A stretch of DNA of 54,821 bases from Candidatus Kuenenbacteria bacterium (GCA_012797775.1 JAAZOM010000011.1:1-54821); one strand, 5' to 3'; counted from the first letter of the stretch, positions 1-6,562 are shown. The notes: generated by a model not told the origin, from the sequence alone. Numbers and translations are program-made.

Positions 1-795
1 CCTTACACTTACACGTGGAGCAATGGCGCCAGTGGATCATCGATCAACGTCAACCCGACAACCAACACGACCTACACAGTCACGGCCAAGGATGCGGACA
101 ACCGCACGGCGACCGACAATGTGACGGTTACGGTTAATCCGCCGGCACCCGTCATCCTGACCTTCTCCATCGAGCCCCGTAGTGGCCTGAAGCCGTTGAC
201 GGTCACCTTCTCTGCGACCGGAACCGGAACTCCTTACTGGAGTTTCGGCGATGGTGGCCACTTCTCGGGTTGGTCTGGAACCTATGTCTATCAAAATGCC
301 GGAACGTTTGAGGCGAGCCTCACGGTGACCAGTGGCGGATCTTCTGTCCGCCAGTCTGCAATCATCACCGTGACAGCGCCACCCCCGTTGGTGGAGATTA
401 CGCTCCTCTCCAACACCCGTGGCATTGGTGTTGGAGATTCTACCGGTTCCGGCAATGATGAGAACAAGTTGCCGGCATATTGGATGTCGCCCCCAGCAAC
501 ACTGGCCGGAATGACACCCTACATCACGGTCTCCTGCGAGGCTGGTCAGCGGTGGTATCTCAAAATCTACCGCTCGGCTGATGCTGAGCCGGAGTTGGTC
601 TGGTTCACGGGTCCTGGTGAACACCAGGTCTGTGGGCCACTCCCCAACAATTTTCTCGGCTTGATAATTGGGGTCCAAACCGGTGGTGTAAAGGTTCATC
701 TGCTGGTGGTGCGTGGCGTGGTTGCTCCGACCGCACGCTTGATGACAAATGAAAAATGGGTTCCGAAATACCTGGATCCCAAACCCCTGAACTAG
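1..795 (+). CDS. PKD/Ig-like domain surface protein, C-terminal part (5' end outside window)
   Basis: The reading frame is open from base 1 and ends at 795, so the gene starts upstream of the window. The first 40 or so residues look like the end of an Ig-like repeat (a TTYTV-type strand followed by a D-N-V-T-V-T-V strand). They are followed by a PKD domain with the typical WSFGDGG core, a Tyr-containing strand and a G-T-F-x-A-S-L-T-V closing strand. The last 110 residues match no domain I recognise. PKD domains are extracellular beta-sandwiches in adhesins and polysaccharide-degrading enzymes, so a secreted or surface role is inferred. Codon use is markedly GC-rich compared with everything downstream, which suggests transfer or, less happily, an assembly join near 800-880. 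Confidence 0.75.
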   Translation, partial: PYTYTWSNGASGSSINVNPTTNTTYTVTAKDADNRTATDNVTVTVNPPAPVILTFSIEPRSGLKPLTVTFSATGTGTPYWSFGDGGHFSGWSGTYVYQNAGTFEASLTVTSGGSSVRQSAIITVTAPPPLVEITLLSNTRGIGVGDSTGSGNDENKLPAYWMSPPATLAGMTPYITVSCEAGQRWYLKIYRSADAEPELVWFTGPGEHQVCGPLPNNFLGLIIGVQTGGVKVHLLVVRGVVAPTARLMTNEKWVPKYLDPKPLN

Positions 796-892
796 TCCCT
801 TAACCCTGCCTGGCGAGTGAGCCGACATAAACGAGAGCAACTCGTGCGTCGTGCTCCTCGCCATGGCAGATAATAAAAAATAAAAACAAAAA

Positions 893-908
893 TCCGCCAG
901 CTGGCGGA
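893..908. repeat. Perfect 16-bp palindrome TCCGCCAGCTGGCGGA
   Basis: Two 8-base arms meet with no spacer, in A-rich DNA after the PKD gene. It could form a small cruciform or RNA hairpin followed by AAAAC. It looks like a dispersed palindromic repeat rather than a classical terminator, because no T-run follows on the plus strand. Confidence 0.6.
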
Positions 909-930
909 AAACAAACGGGAGGAAAAACGA

Positions 931-986
931 GCCCGTAGAAAGGAATTGTAAAAATATAAAAGCAATTCTATTTCTACGGGCTTTTA
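931..986 (+). terminator. Intrinsic terminator downstream of the PKD gene
   Basis: GCCCGTAGAAA (931-941) pairs with TTTCTACGGGC (971-981); an inner AATTG/CAATT pair extends the stem. The plus strand continues with CTTTTATATTT. It is 135 bases after the PKD stop codon. Confidence 0.7.
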
Positions 987-1005
987 TATTTGAAAAAAAT
1001 ACCCA

Positions 1006-1034
1006 CAAAAAAACGGCCGCATGGCCGCTTTTTT
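1006..1034 (-). terminator. Terminator of ndk
   Basis: A-run, then CGGCCG-CAT-GGCCG, then T-run. On the minus strand this is a GC stem followed by seven or more T, 28 bases past the ndk stop. The symmetric A and T runs could make it bidirectional. Confidence 0.75.
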
Positions 1035-1061
1035 AAAATCACAATTATTAAGTCTTAATAC

Positions 1062-1664
1062 TTATTCTTTGATCCCATCCAAGTTGACATCATAAAGTAT
1101 TTTGTCATGTGCCAGATTATAGCTCAAGATTTCATTATCATCAAACCACAATTTTATTTCTCTTTCTGCTTCTTCCGGTGATTCAGAACAGTGTACTAGG
1201 TTGCGGACCGCGCGGCCGGACAGGTTGGCCAGATCATAGGAATCAACAGTATAATCACCCCTAATAGTGCCGACGTCAGAGGTGGCCGGCTCTGTACCCC
1301 CGGTGATTTTGCGAACTACTGCCACGGCCTGATTGCCCTCAAAAACCATCGGGATAACCGGGCCGGCAGTCATAAATTCGACCAACTGCCTGACAATGTC
1401 TTTACCATATTCAACCGGCTCTTTTTCTGGGGTCAGACCTTTGTCCTTCATTTTACCGACGAGCATCTCGCCTTTCTCCAAAAACCACTTATCGTCTTTA
1501 TTATAATGAGACCACAGGGCTTCTTCTTTGGCCATCATAATTTTTATAGCAGCCAGGCGAAGGCCAGTTTGCTCAAAGCGTTTTACAATCTCCCCTATCA
1601 AGGCGCGCTGGACAGCGTCTGGTTTCAAAATGACAAGGGTTCTCTCTCTTTTTATAGCTGGCAT
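1062..1664 (-). CDS. ndk: Nucleoside diphosphate kinase, long form
   Basis: Transfers the gamma phosphate from NTPs to NDPs through a phosphohistidine. The N-terminus RTLVILKPDAVQR is the family signature; RNLVHCSES carries the catalytic His (H158) and IRGDYTVDSYDLANLSG precedes it. The protein is 200 aa against about 140-150 for the usual enzyme; the extra length is an insert at about residues 50-95 (WFLEKGEMLVGKMKDKG region) and a longer C-terminus. Such long NDKs are known from some archaea and candidate phyla. It is followed by its own terminator and is probably monocistronic. The ATG at 1664 directly precedes the conserved strand, so the start is secure. Confidence 0.93.
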   Translation of the reverse strand: MPAIKRERTLVILKPDAVQRALIGEIVKRFEQTGLRLAAIKIMMAKEEALWSHYNKDDKWFLEKGEMLVGKMKDKGLTPEKEPVEYGKDIVRQLVEFMTAGPVIPMVFEGNQAVAVVRKITGGTEPATSDVGTIRGDYTVDSYDLANLSGRAVRNLVHCSESPEEAEREIKLWFDDNEILSYNLAHDKILYDVNLDGIKE

Positions 1665-1725
1665 ACTTTTATGATTTAATTTATAACTTTATTAAATAAT
1701 AGAATAACATGGGGGCAGCGACAAG

Positions 1726-1834
1726 TCAATTATACAATTTTCAATTTACAATTTTTAAACAATTAATCAATTTCCCAATTTTAAAATTAAGATATTATAA
1801 AATTGTTTGAAAATTAAAAATTAGAAATTGAAAA
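1726..1834. repeat. AT-only inverted repeat block between trmD and ndk
   Basis: This stretch holds TTTTCAATTTACAATTTTT near 1738 and the inverted AAATTAGAAATTGAAAATT near 1818. The TTTTCAATTTACAATTTT box is the same one that forms the outer edge of the DUF559 element at 3003-3020. It may be a decayed or gene-less relative of that element. No gene is visible in 1665-1834. Confidence 0.5.
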
Positions 1835-2497
1835 TTATTTCCGGTGTTCCTCTCGCCACTCTTTTATCTCTCTGTGGTTTCCTGATAATAATACCTTGGG
1901 TACAGCCAATTTTTTCTTTTTGCCTTTTTCCATATATTCAAAAACTTCTGGTCGAGTGTAGTGTGGGTATTCGACATAGCTACCGTCACCGGAAAATGTT
2001 TCTTCGACCGATGACTGATCATCACCCAAGACGCCGGGCAGTAATCGCGAGACCGCCTCAACTACGATCGCGGCTGGCAATTCTCCACCGGATAAAACGT
2101 ATGGGCCGATGGAAATTTTTTCATCAATAAATTTTTCCACCCGGGCGTCCACGCCTTCATAGCGGCCGGCGATCATAATGAGCTGATCCAGCTTGGAGAA
2201 TTCTTGGGCCTTGGCTTGATCAAATTTTTTGCCAGCGGGATCAAAAAGAATGACTCGTGATTTTTTGGCGCGTTTAATCTTCTTTAAAGTTTTGTAAAGT
2301 GGCTCGATTTTCATGAGCATGCCCGGTCCCCCGCCAAAGGGGCGATCATCTACAGTCTTGTGCACATCGGTGGCAAATTGGCGTGGATCGTGAAAATTTA
2401 TGGTGATCAATTTTTTCTTTTGTGCGCGCTTTAAAATAGATTCATTGAAATATGAATCCAGGATATTGGGAAAAATGGTGATAACTTCAAAGTGCAT
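1835..2497 (-). CDS. trmD: tRNA (guanine37-N1)-methyltransferase TrmD
   Basis: SPOUT-class enzyme that methylates G37 of tRNAs with SAM, preventing frameshifting. Visible motifs: start MHFEVITIFPNILDSYF, the RPFGGGPGMLMKIEPL loop, IAGRYEGVDARV, and the knot region ISIGPYVLSGGELPAAIVVEAVSRLLPGVLG, then the C-terminal EYPHYTRPEVF segment. Length 220 aa is slightly short for the family (about 230-250). In most bacteria trmD sits in rpsP-khpA-rimM-trmD-rplS. Here khpA lies upstream on the same strand, but rpsP, rimM and rplS are absent and a DUF559 element with its own repeats sits between khpA and trmD. Confidence 0.95.
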   Translation of the reverse strand: MHFEVITIFPNILDSYFNESILKRAQKKKLITINFHDPRQFATDVHKTVDDRPFGGGPGMLMKIEPLYKTLKKIKRAKKSRVILFDPAGKKFDQAKAQEFSKLDQLIMIAGRYEGVDARVEKFIDEKISIGPYVLSGGELPAAIVVEAVSRLLPGVLGDDQSSVEETFSGDGSYVEYPHYTRPEVFEYMEKGKKKKLAVPKVLLSGNHREIKEWREEHRK

Positions 2498-2509
2498 AGG
2501 ACAATCTAT

Positions 2510-3020
2510 TAATTTTCAATTTCTTTCCCCTCCTTCTTGAGGAGGGGTGGCCGATCCCGCAGTCGCGGGAGAGGACGGGGTGGTGGGACAACTAGCCCAA
2601 ACATGTTTTATCTCTTCAACAACTCCTGATAGATTATAGCGAATATCATTATTCCATATTCTTAAAATTTTTAAACCTAGTGTATTCAAATATTCTGTTC
2701 TTTTATTATCATATTCTAAATTGGCTTCTAAGTGTTGGCTACCATCAAGCTCAATAACTAGTTTATGGCTCGGACAATAAAAGTCCACAATATATGTGCC
2801 GAAACTAGCTTGGCGTCTAAATTTAGCTCCCAATTGATTGTTCCTAATTTGAGCCCAAAGGATAGCTTCTTCTTCAGTAGCTTTGTTTCTTAATTTTTTT
2901 CTAAGTGGCTTATATTTGTTTAAATTATGAGTTAGACGCATAGAGAATATCTCCCACCACCCCCTTCCCTTCGGGAAGTCCCCTCCTCAGAGAGGAGGGG
3001 AAAATTGTAAATTGAAAATT
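2510..3020 (-). mobile_element. DUF559 endonuclease element with terminal inverted repeats
   Basis: The DUF559 gene is bracketed by imperfect inverted repeats of about 75 bases. Reading inward from each end: a TTAATTTTCAATTT box, a TCCCCTCCT..TGAGGAGGGG palindrome (2526-2548 and 2980-3000), a second GC palindrome (2555-2570 on one side, CTTCCCTTCGGGAAG at 2966-2980 on the other), then GGGGTGGTGGGA. The right end stops where the khpA terminator stem begins (3021). This architecture looks like a small mobile unit that keeps its gene, with the endonuclease as the likely driver. No target duplication could be identified. Confidence 0.7.
2516..2941 (-). CDS. DUF559 (Vsr/PD-(D/E)XK-type) endonuclease-like protein
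   Basis: DUF559 proteins have a very-short-patch-repair-like nuclease fold. The core is seen in order: KLRNKATEEEAILWAQIRN helix (about residues 15-35), KFRRQASFGTYIVDFYCPSHKLVIELDGSQH with the acidic D and E-x-D residues of the active site (about 40-70), and RTEYLNTLGLKILRIWNNDI. The last 27 or so codons (CPTTPSSPATAGSATPP...) are translated from the flanking terminal repeat, and the stop codon lies in the outermost repeat box, so the gene and the repeat evolve together. Function in DNA cleavage is inferred from fold; the biological role of this family is not known to me. Confidence 0.85.
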   Translation of the reverse strand: MRLTHNLNKYKPLRKKLRNKATEEEAILWAQIRNNQLGAKFRRQASFGTYIVDFYCPSHKLVIELDGSQHLEANLEYDNKRTEYLNTLGLKILRIWNNDIRYNLSGVVEEIKHVWASCPTTPSSPATAGSATPPQEGGERN

Positions 3021-3056
3021 AAAAGAGCCACTCTACTATTGTAGCATGGCTCTTTT
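3021..3056 (-). terminator. Bidirectional terminator after khpA
   Basis: AAAAGAGCCA (3021-3030) pairs perfectly with TGGCTCTTTT (3047-3056). It lies 13 bases past the khpA stop on the minus strand and directly abuts the right end of the DUF559 element, so khpA is probably not co-transcribed with trmD. Confidence 0.75.
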
Positions 3057-3068
3057 GTTAAACAAAAA

Positions 3069-3389
3069 TTAAATCTTCAAGTCGTCGACTGCGGAAGTGT
3101 CGGTCATATCTTCGCTATGAGACATGCCCATGGACCTTCGGCCGCCTTCTGGCTCATTGATTTTCAGATTGACGTGGGCATTGTTTCTGGCGCCGACCAA
3201 GCGGAGCAAGGTGCGGACAGCCTTGGCATTTTGGCCTTTGCGGCCAATAACATAACCCATATCTTCTGGGGCGAGATTGAGAGTTAAGAGAACTCCCATT
3301 TCATCCACTTTTCTTTCCACGGAAACCTTTTCCGGGTGATCAACGAGAGCCTTGACAACATATTCCAAGAACTCTTTATCATTTACCAT
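3069..3389 (-). CDS. khpA: KH-domain RNA-binding protein KhpA
   Basis: Small single KH-domain protein (106 aa) of the YlqC/KhpA family, which binds RNA and in Firmicutes pairs with KhpB to influence cell elongation. The hallmark GxxG loop is GRKG in MGYVIGRKGQNAKAVRTLLRLVGARNNAHVNLKI. The C-terminal 25 residues (EGGRRSMGMSHSEDMTDTSAVDD) are polar, probably disordered, and longer than in typical homologues (75-80 aa). It would normally stand beside rpsP and rimM; both are missing here. Confidence 0.88.
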   Translation of the reverse strand: MVNDKEFLEYVVKALVDHPEKVSVERKVDEMGVLLTLNLAPEDMGYVIGRKGQNAKAVRTLLRLVGARNNAHVNLKINEPEGGRRSMGMSHSEDMTDTSAVDDLKI

Positions 3390-3600
3390 ATTTCTTTGCT
3401 GATGAGTTTATAAGGTACAAATTGTTTAGTAAAAACGACCTTTACTGTTGAATTTATAGTAGCACGAATAATCTGTGAGGTCAACCTGTGCCATTCTCAG
3501 TATTTTTTGACACTTGACTGGTTATTAAAATGGGGATAGAATAATAAAAAAGTTTTAAAAATTAAATCCAAAAAATATGGGTCATAAGGAAGGAGAGACC

Positions 3601-4332
3601 ATGGAACACAGCCACAGGGATCAAATTGAGAGAGACTGGACAGGACAGTTGGCGATTTACCAAAAAATAAAGCAATTGGGCGCCGAAGAATATTTTGCCA
3701 GTGTGGCCGACCTGGCCGCGGCTTTTAATGCCGACGATCACCATGTCCACTGCATGGACGAAAGAACGCCTGGCGGCATACATTGTGCTGGTTCTGGAAT
3801 TCTTTTGGGCTTGGATGCGGCCGCTGAATTTTGCGCTAAGTCTGGAGCCAGAGGCATTACTAGCCACGAGAGTTGCGGTGCGGCTGCCATTTACGCACGA
3901 CTTAATGGTCTGACCGGCAATTCGGATGAGCTTGGTGTAAGGTTTGCTCAAGATTTGGCAGTAAAAACTGGCTTGCCCTATGTTGGACATTTGCCAGTTA
4001 AAAAAGAACATCATTTTGCCCGTGCGGCATACTATGATGGCACGGGGATTTTTGACTCTACCAAAGCGGCTGATTTGCCACCAGGGTTTTTTATAAACCG
4101 TGCCAATTTGCCAGCTGATTATGCGGCCAATACGGAAGCTGCCACGGCGGCGAGAATCGCTATGGGGGACCATGGCTATGGTCAATTAATCACCACTCAA
4201 GAACCTTTTTGGTTTTTTGCCATTGCTAAAGGTGAGCTAACACTAGGAAAACTTATGGCCGAGCTGGAGCCTCTCAAAAAAGAATTTGGGGATAAGATAA
4301 TCATCGCTGGATTTAACGCTCCCCAGAAATAG
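3601..4332 (+). CDS. Beta-carbonic-anhydrase-like zinc protein, function uncertain
   Basis: The pattern C-M-D-E-R (C59, D61, R63 counted from the upstream ATG at 3577) followed by S-H-E-S-C-G-A (H97, C100) reproduces the Cys-x-Asp-x-Arg and His-x-x-Cys spacing of beta-carbonic anhydrases, including the Asp/Arg dyad. The rest (TPGGIHCAGSGILLG, the VGHLPVKKEHHFARAAYYDGTG segment) does not look like a standard member, so another activity on the same metal site is possible. I prefer the ATG at 3601 over 3577 because AAGGAGAG stands 6-9 bases before it, giving 243 aa. The gene has its own terminator and stands alone between oppositely oriented genes. Confidence 0.6.
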   Translation: MEHSHRDQIERDWTGQLAIYQKIKQLGAEEYFASVADLAAAFNADDHHVHCMDERTPGGIHCAGSGILLGLDAAAEFCAKSGARGITSHESCGAAAIYARLNGLTGNSDELGVRFAQDLAVKTGLPYVGHLPVKKEHHFARAAYYDGTGIFDSTKAADLPPGFFINRANLPADYAANTEAATAARIAMGDHGYGQLITTQEPFWFFAIAKGELTLGKLMAELEPLKKEFGDKIIIAGFNAPQK

Positions 4333-4346
4333 CCTTTCTTGATTCA

Positions 4347-4376
4347 AAACCCTGATCACTAGATCAGGGTTTGTTT
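4347..4376. terminator. Terminator between convergent genes
   Basis: AACCCTGATC-ACTA-GATCAGGGTTTGTTTTTTA: a 10-bp stem followed by a T-rich tract, 15 bases after the carbonic-anhydrase-like gene and in front of the minus-strand regulator's end. Confidence 0.75.
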
Positions 4377-4405
4377 TTTATTGGTTGTTAATTGCTGGTT
4401 GTTTT

Positions 4406-5137
4406 TTATGGCAGGGTTGCCCAAAGTATATCAAAAATCTGCTGATATCCTTTGGCTAAATTATTATCAATGATCACATAGAGGGCCAAGTCTTTCTCGT
4501 TTTCACCTTCAACAACAGAAACAATGTGATCACCAAAAATATTGATACTCATGTCGCTTGCCTTACCTTCTGGTAAAAATTTGCAACTGTCAGCAGAAAT
4601 TTTGCTGCCCTCAAAAAATATATCTTTTTGGATACTATTCAAAATGTGTTTTTCTTTTAGCCCTATTGCCTCCGCTTCTAGGTGAAAACTATTAACGAAA
4701 CTTTTTATTTTTTCATTAAATAAAAAACCGGCGCTGCCAATCGTATAAAGATCGGCGCCGGTTTTTAAAATATCACGTAAATAATTTTTAACTCCTTCGA
4801 GCCCGCGATAGACAAAAATTTCTTGTTTGCGCGGGTTTTTGTGGTATTGCTCCTCTAGGGCTGGCAAAATGGCCGAGAGTTTGTTCTCTTTGGCCCTGAT
4901 AATTTCTAGTAATTTTGAGGGGCTGGCAGCTTTATAGGTATTTTCCTCTTTACTTAATACTGGAAAAATTAGGCCTTTTTCCACCAATCGATCAATGGCA
5001 TCATAAGCGTTGCGACGGTGGATACCAGAATTAAGCGAAACTGAAGATACATTAAGTGCCCCTTCATTAAGTAGGGTTTCGTAAATTTTTGCTTCATTGG
5101 GCGTTAGCCCTATTTCTTGAAAAATTTGAGAGTACAT
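4406..5137 (-). CDS. TrmB-family transcriptional regulator
   Basis: N-terminal winged helix (about residues 1-80 from the ATG at 5137): IFQEIGLTPNEAKIYETLLNEGALNVSSVSLNSGIHRRNAYDAIDRLVEKGLI is the typical TrmB HTH with its recognition helix. It is followed by a coiled linker ending near LPALEEQYHK and a C-terminal sensor domain (EIFVYRGLEGVKNYLRDILKTGADLYTIGS). TrmB proteins sense sugars or redox state in archaea and are also common in candidate phyla. The open frame extends to 5191, but MYSQIFQEIGLT at 5137 is the family-like start. Palindromes about 130-170 bases upstream may be its operators. Confidence 0.8.
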   Translation of the reverse strand: MYSQIFQEIGLTPNEAKIYETLLNEGALNVSSVSLNSGIHRRNAYDAIDRLVEKGLIFPVLSKEENTYKAASPSKLLEIIRAKENKLSAILPALEEQYHKNPRKQEIFVYRGLEGVKNYLRDILKTGADLYTIGSAGFLFNEKIKSFVNSFHLEAEAIGLKEKHILNSIQKDIFFEGSKISADSCKFLPEGKASDMSINIFGDHIVSVVEGENEKDLALYVIIDNNLAKGYQQIFDILWATLP

Positions 5138-5262
5138 TTTATTTTTGTAATTATTTTTGTTTAAATATTGACTTTTTTGTTTTGGTACCAAGTCGGCCGG
5201 TTATTTTGTTTTTGTCTGTCTGTTGGTGGATTGGCTAATTTTTGTATTTATTTTATGCTTTA

Positions 5263-5303
5263 TATTGTGGTGGTGGATATCACCATATGGTGTTGATTAT
5301 CAC
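5263..5303. promoter_or_regulatory. Candidate operator palindromes upstream of the TrmB-like gene
   Basis: Overlapping inverted repeats GGTGGATATCACC and ATCACCATATGGTGTTGAT occur here in otherwise simple AT sequence. Symmetric GATATCACC-type repeats are what dimeric winged-helix regulators use, and the position would allow autoregulation. This is inference from symmetry and position only. Confidence 0.4.
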
Positions 5304-5412
5304 TCATTATATATTTATTATATCACTTATTAACAAAAAAATTAATAACCACTGTATTTTTGTCTTTGTTTTATTTTTTTGGCTAATATTGTTTATTTTA
5401 TAAATTAAAAAA

Positions 5413-5428
5413 TGTTCCACGTGGAACA
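5413..5428. promoter_or_regulatory. parS-like ParB binding site
   Basis: TGTTCCACGTGGAACA is a perfect 16-bp palindrome differing from the canonical parS TGTTTCACGTGAAACA only at the symmetric pair. It lies in a gene-free region about 13 kb from dnaA, consistent with the origin-proximal location of parS. No parA or parB is present in the window. Confidence 0.75.
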
Positions 5429-5948
5429 TTTTTCAACATTTTTTAATGTTTTTACCCAACTTGTCCACATATTTGTAGACAAAGCCATATAATTATCTTG
5501 ACATTATCAGTATAATTACAATTTTCTTTTGTTTTTGTGGCGATTCTGCTTTAATATTTTTAATTTTTAAATTATTTTATTAAAATTACTCTTTTTCTTT
5601 GGTCTTGCCTGTTTTATTAGATCTCTGGTGCCCGATGCTCATTGTCTTTAATATTAATTAATATATATTCTGTCTCTCTTGCGATAAAGTGGATATTAAT
5701 TATTCTTTTTTATTGTTTTTTATTCTTTTTGATATTTTAGAAAAAATAATATATTTTAAAAAAATTACTATAATTTTAATTATTATTTAATTTTAGCAAA
5801 TATTATTCTTTTCTTGAAAATAAATTATTTTTTGTGAAATTTGTCTATTTTTTATTATTTTTTGCTAATATTAGTTAAATATTGCTTTTTTGATAAAAAA
5901 AATAATGTTGATAACCTGTGTATTGTTTAGCAAATCTGTTTAAAACTA
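5429..5948. other. Gene-free T-rich intergenic region
   Basis: No ORF, RNA gene or terminator was recognised. The plus strand is strongly T-rich, with long runs of TTTTTATT type. TTGTCCACA and TTGATAACC-like words occur, but no clear cluster of DnaA boxes. Around 5622-5640 there is an isolated TCTGGTGCCC that could be the 3' end of a decayed tRNA read on the minus strand. The whole region 5192-5980 is likely non-coding chromosomal space around parS. Confidence 0.5.
5449..5469 (+). repeat. Direct repeat unit 1 (TTTTTACCCAACTTGTCCAC)
   Basis: The 21-base block at 5449-5469 recurs identically at 7004-7024. Each copy is followed within about 10 bases by a TTG(T)AGACAAAG / TTGACAAAAAC segment, so similarity extends further. 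The two copies bracket the parS/tRNA region. Confidence 0.7.
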
Positions 5949-5972
5949 AAAACAGCCCCCATCGGCTGTTTT
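5949..5972 (-). terminator. Hairpin terminator in tRNA region
   Basis: AAACAGCC (5950-5957) pairs with GGCTGTTT (5964-5971). It resembles the hairpin at 6121-6142 after the intact tRNA-Ala, as expected if the tRNA with its terminator had been duplicated. Confidence 0.6.
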
Positions 5973-5981
5973 AAATTAATC

Positions 5982-6043
5982 TGGTGGACCCTAGGGGGAT
6001 CGGTTCCTGGGTAGCGCACAAAAGTGCCGCTGGCACTTTTGAC
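5982..6043 (-). pseudogene. tRNA-Ala 3' remnant joined to a palindrome
   Basis: On the minus strand CGATCCCCCTAGGGTCCACCA (5982-6002) repeats the T-arm and acceptor end of tRNA-Ala(GGC). Immediately 5' of it the tRNA body is lost and replaced by sequence carrying CAAAAGTGCC-GCT-GGCACTTTTG (6021-6043). No functional tRNA can be folded. Confidence 0.7.
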
Positions 6044-6117
6044 GACGCCCACTGCGTCACTATGCTCCTTGTTCGCTTCTACCCTTCGATCCCCTTAAAA
6101 GTCATAAAATTAACCCC

Positions 6118-6142
6118 AAAAAACAGCTATTTCTAGCTGTTT
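6118..6142 (-). terminator. Terminator of tRNA-Ala(GGC)
   Basis: AAACAGCT (6121-6128) pairs with AGCTGTTT (6135-6142); the minus strand ends in TTTTTT. It lies 10 bases after the tRNA 3' end. Confidence 0.75.
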
Positions 6143-6151
6143 AATATATAT

Positions 6152-6227
6152 TGGTGGACCCTAGGGGGATCGAACCCCTCACCTCTTCCATGCCATGGAA
6201 GCGCTCTACCAGATGAGCTAAGGGCCC
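6152..6227 (-). tRNA. tRNA-Ala(GGC)
   Basis: 76-nt cloverleaf with encoded CCA: acceptor GGGCCCT/AGGGTCC, D stem GCTC/GAGC, anticodon stem CTTCC/GGAAG with loop ATGGCAT (anticodon GGC), and TTCGATC T-loop. The stop codon of the GIY-YIG gene at 6228 is immediately adjacent to the first tRNA base, so the tRNA is transcribed directly after, and probably processed out of, that message. Confidence 0.93.
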
Positions 6228-6494
6228 TTATCTTAAACTTATACACCCACTTTTTATAATTTTCTCAATAATTTTCCGACTTTTTAATCTTTTAATTCTA
6301 TACTCTAGTCTTCTTGCCTCTTTAATATCTAACAAGGGATAAAACATAATCAGTTGCCACGGTCTTAGGCCCTTGGTTGATTTTACTAATCCAGCATTGT
6401 GCTCAATGAGTCTATGGTCGACATTTTTTGAGCTACCAACATAATAACTACTATTTTTTAAACTTTTTAGAACATAAACACCAATTTTGTTCAT
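6228..6494 (-). CDS. GIY-YIG endonuclease-domain protein abutting tRNA-Ala
   Basis: 88-aa single-domain GIY-YIG protein of the YhbQ/UPF0213 size class. Motifs in order: GVYVLKS (GIY), YYVGSSKNVDHRLIEHN (YIG, with the catalytic-type Arg in DHRL), STKGLRPWQLIMFYPL, and the Glu-containing KEARRLEYRIKRLKSR helix. GIY-YIG modules cut DNA in UvrC, homing endonucleases and small stand-alone proteins. The ATG at 6494 is preferred over an in-frame TTG at 6500. It starts inside the T-arm position of a broken tRNA-Ala and ends exactly at an intact tRNA-Ala. A homing-like relationship with the tRNA gene is an inference. Confidence 0.85.
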   Translation of the reverse strand: MNKIGVYVLKSLKNSSYYVGSSKNVDHRLIEHNAGLVKSTKGLRPWQLIMFYPLLDIKEARRLEYRIKRLKSRKIIEKIIKSGCISLR

Positions 6495-6500
6495 AAGCAA

Positions 6501-6562
6501 GTCCTCACCTCCCCGACAGCACCAAGCTTGTCGGGACGCTCTACCAGATGAGCTAAGGGCCC
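6501..6562 (-). pseudogene. Broken tRNA-Ala copy: 5' half plus foreign palindrome
   Basis: The minus strand starts GGGCCCTTAGCTCATCTGG and runs through the D arm (6562-6537), identical to tRNA-Ala(GGC). The anticodon arm is then replaced by CCCGACA-loop-TGTCGGG (6512-6535), followed by AGGTGAGG of the variable/T region, after which the GIY-YIG gene begins. The anticodon stem-loop and acceptor 3' end are missing, so no function as tRNA is possible. Confidence 0.85.

Noticed and set aside
37-1008. 323-codon minus-strand ORF at the left edge
   Set aside because: It is the shadow of the GC-rich PKD gene, whose plus-strand protein has clear domains.
6228-6500. UvrC or group I intron homing endonuclease
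   Set aside because: Only a 90-residue GIY-YIG domain is present and no intron core could be seen around the tRNA.
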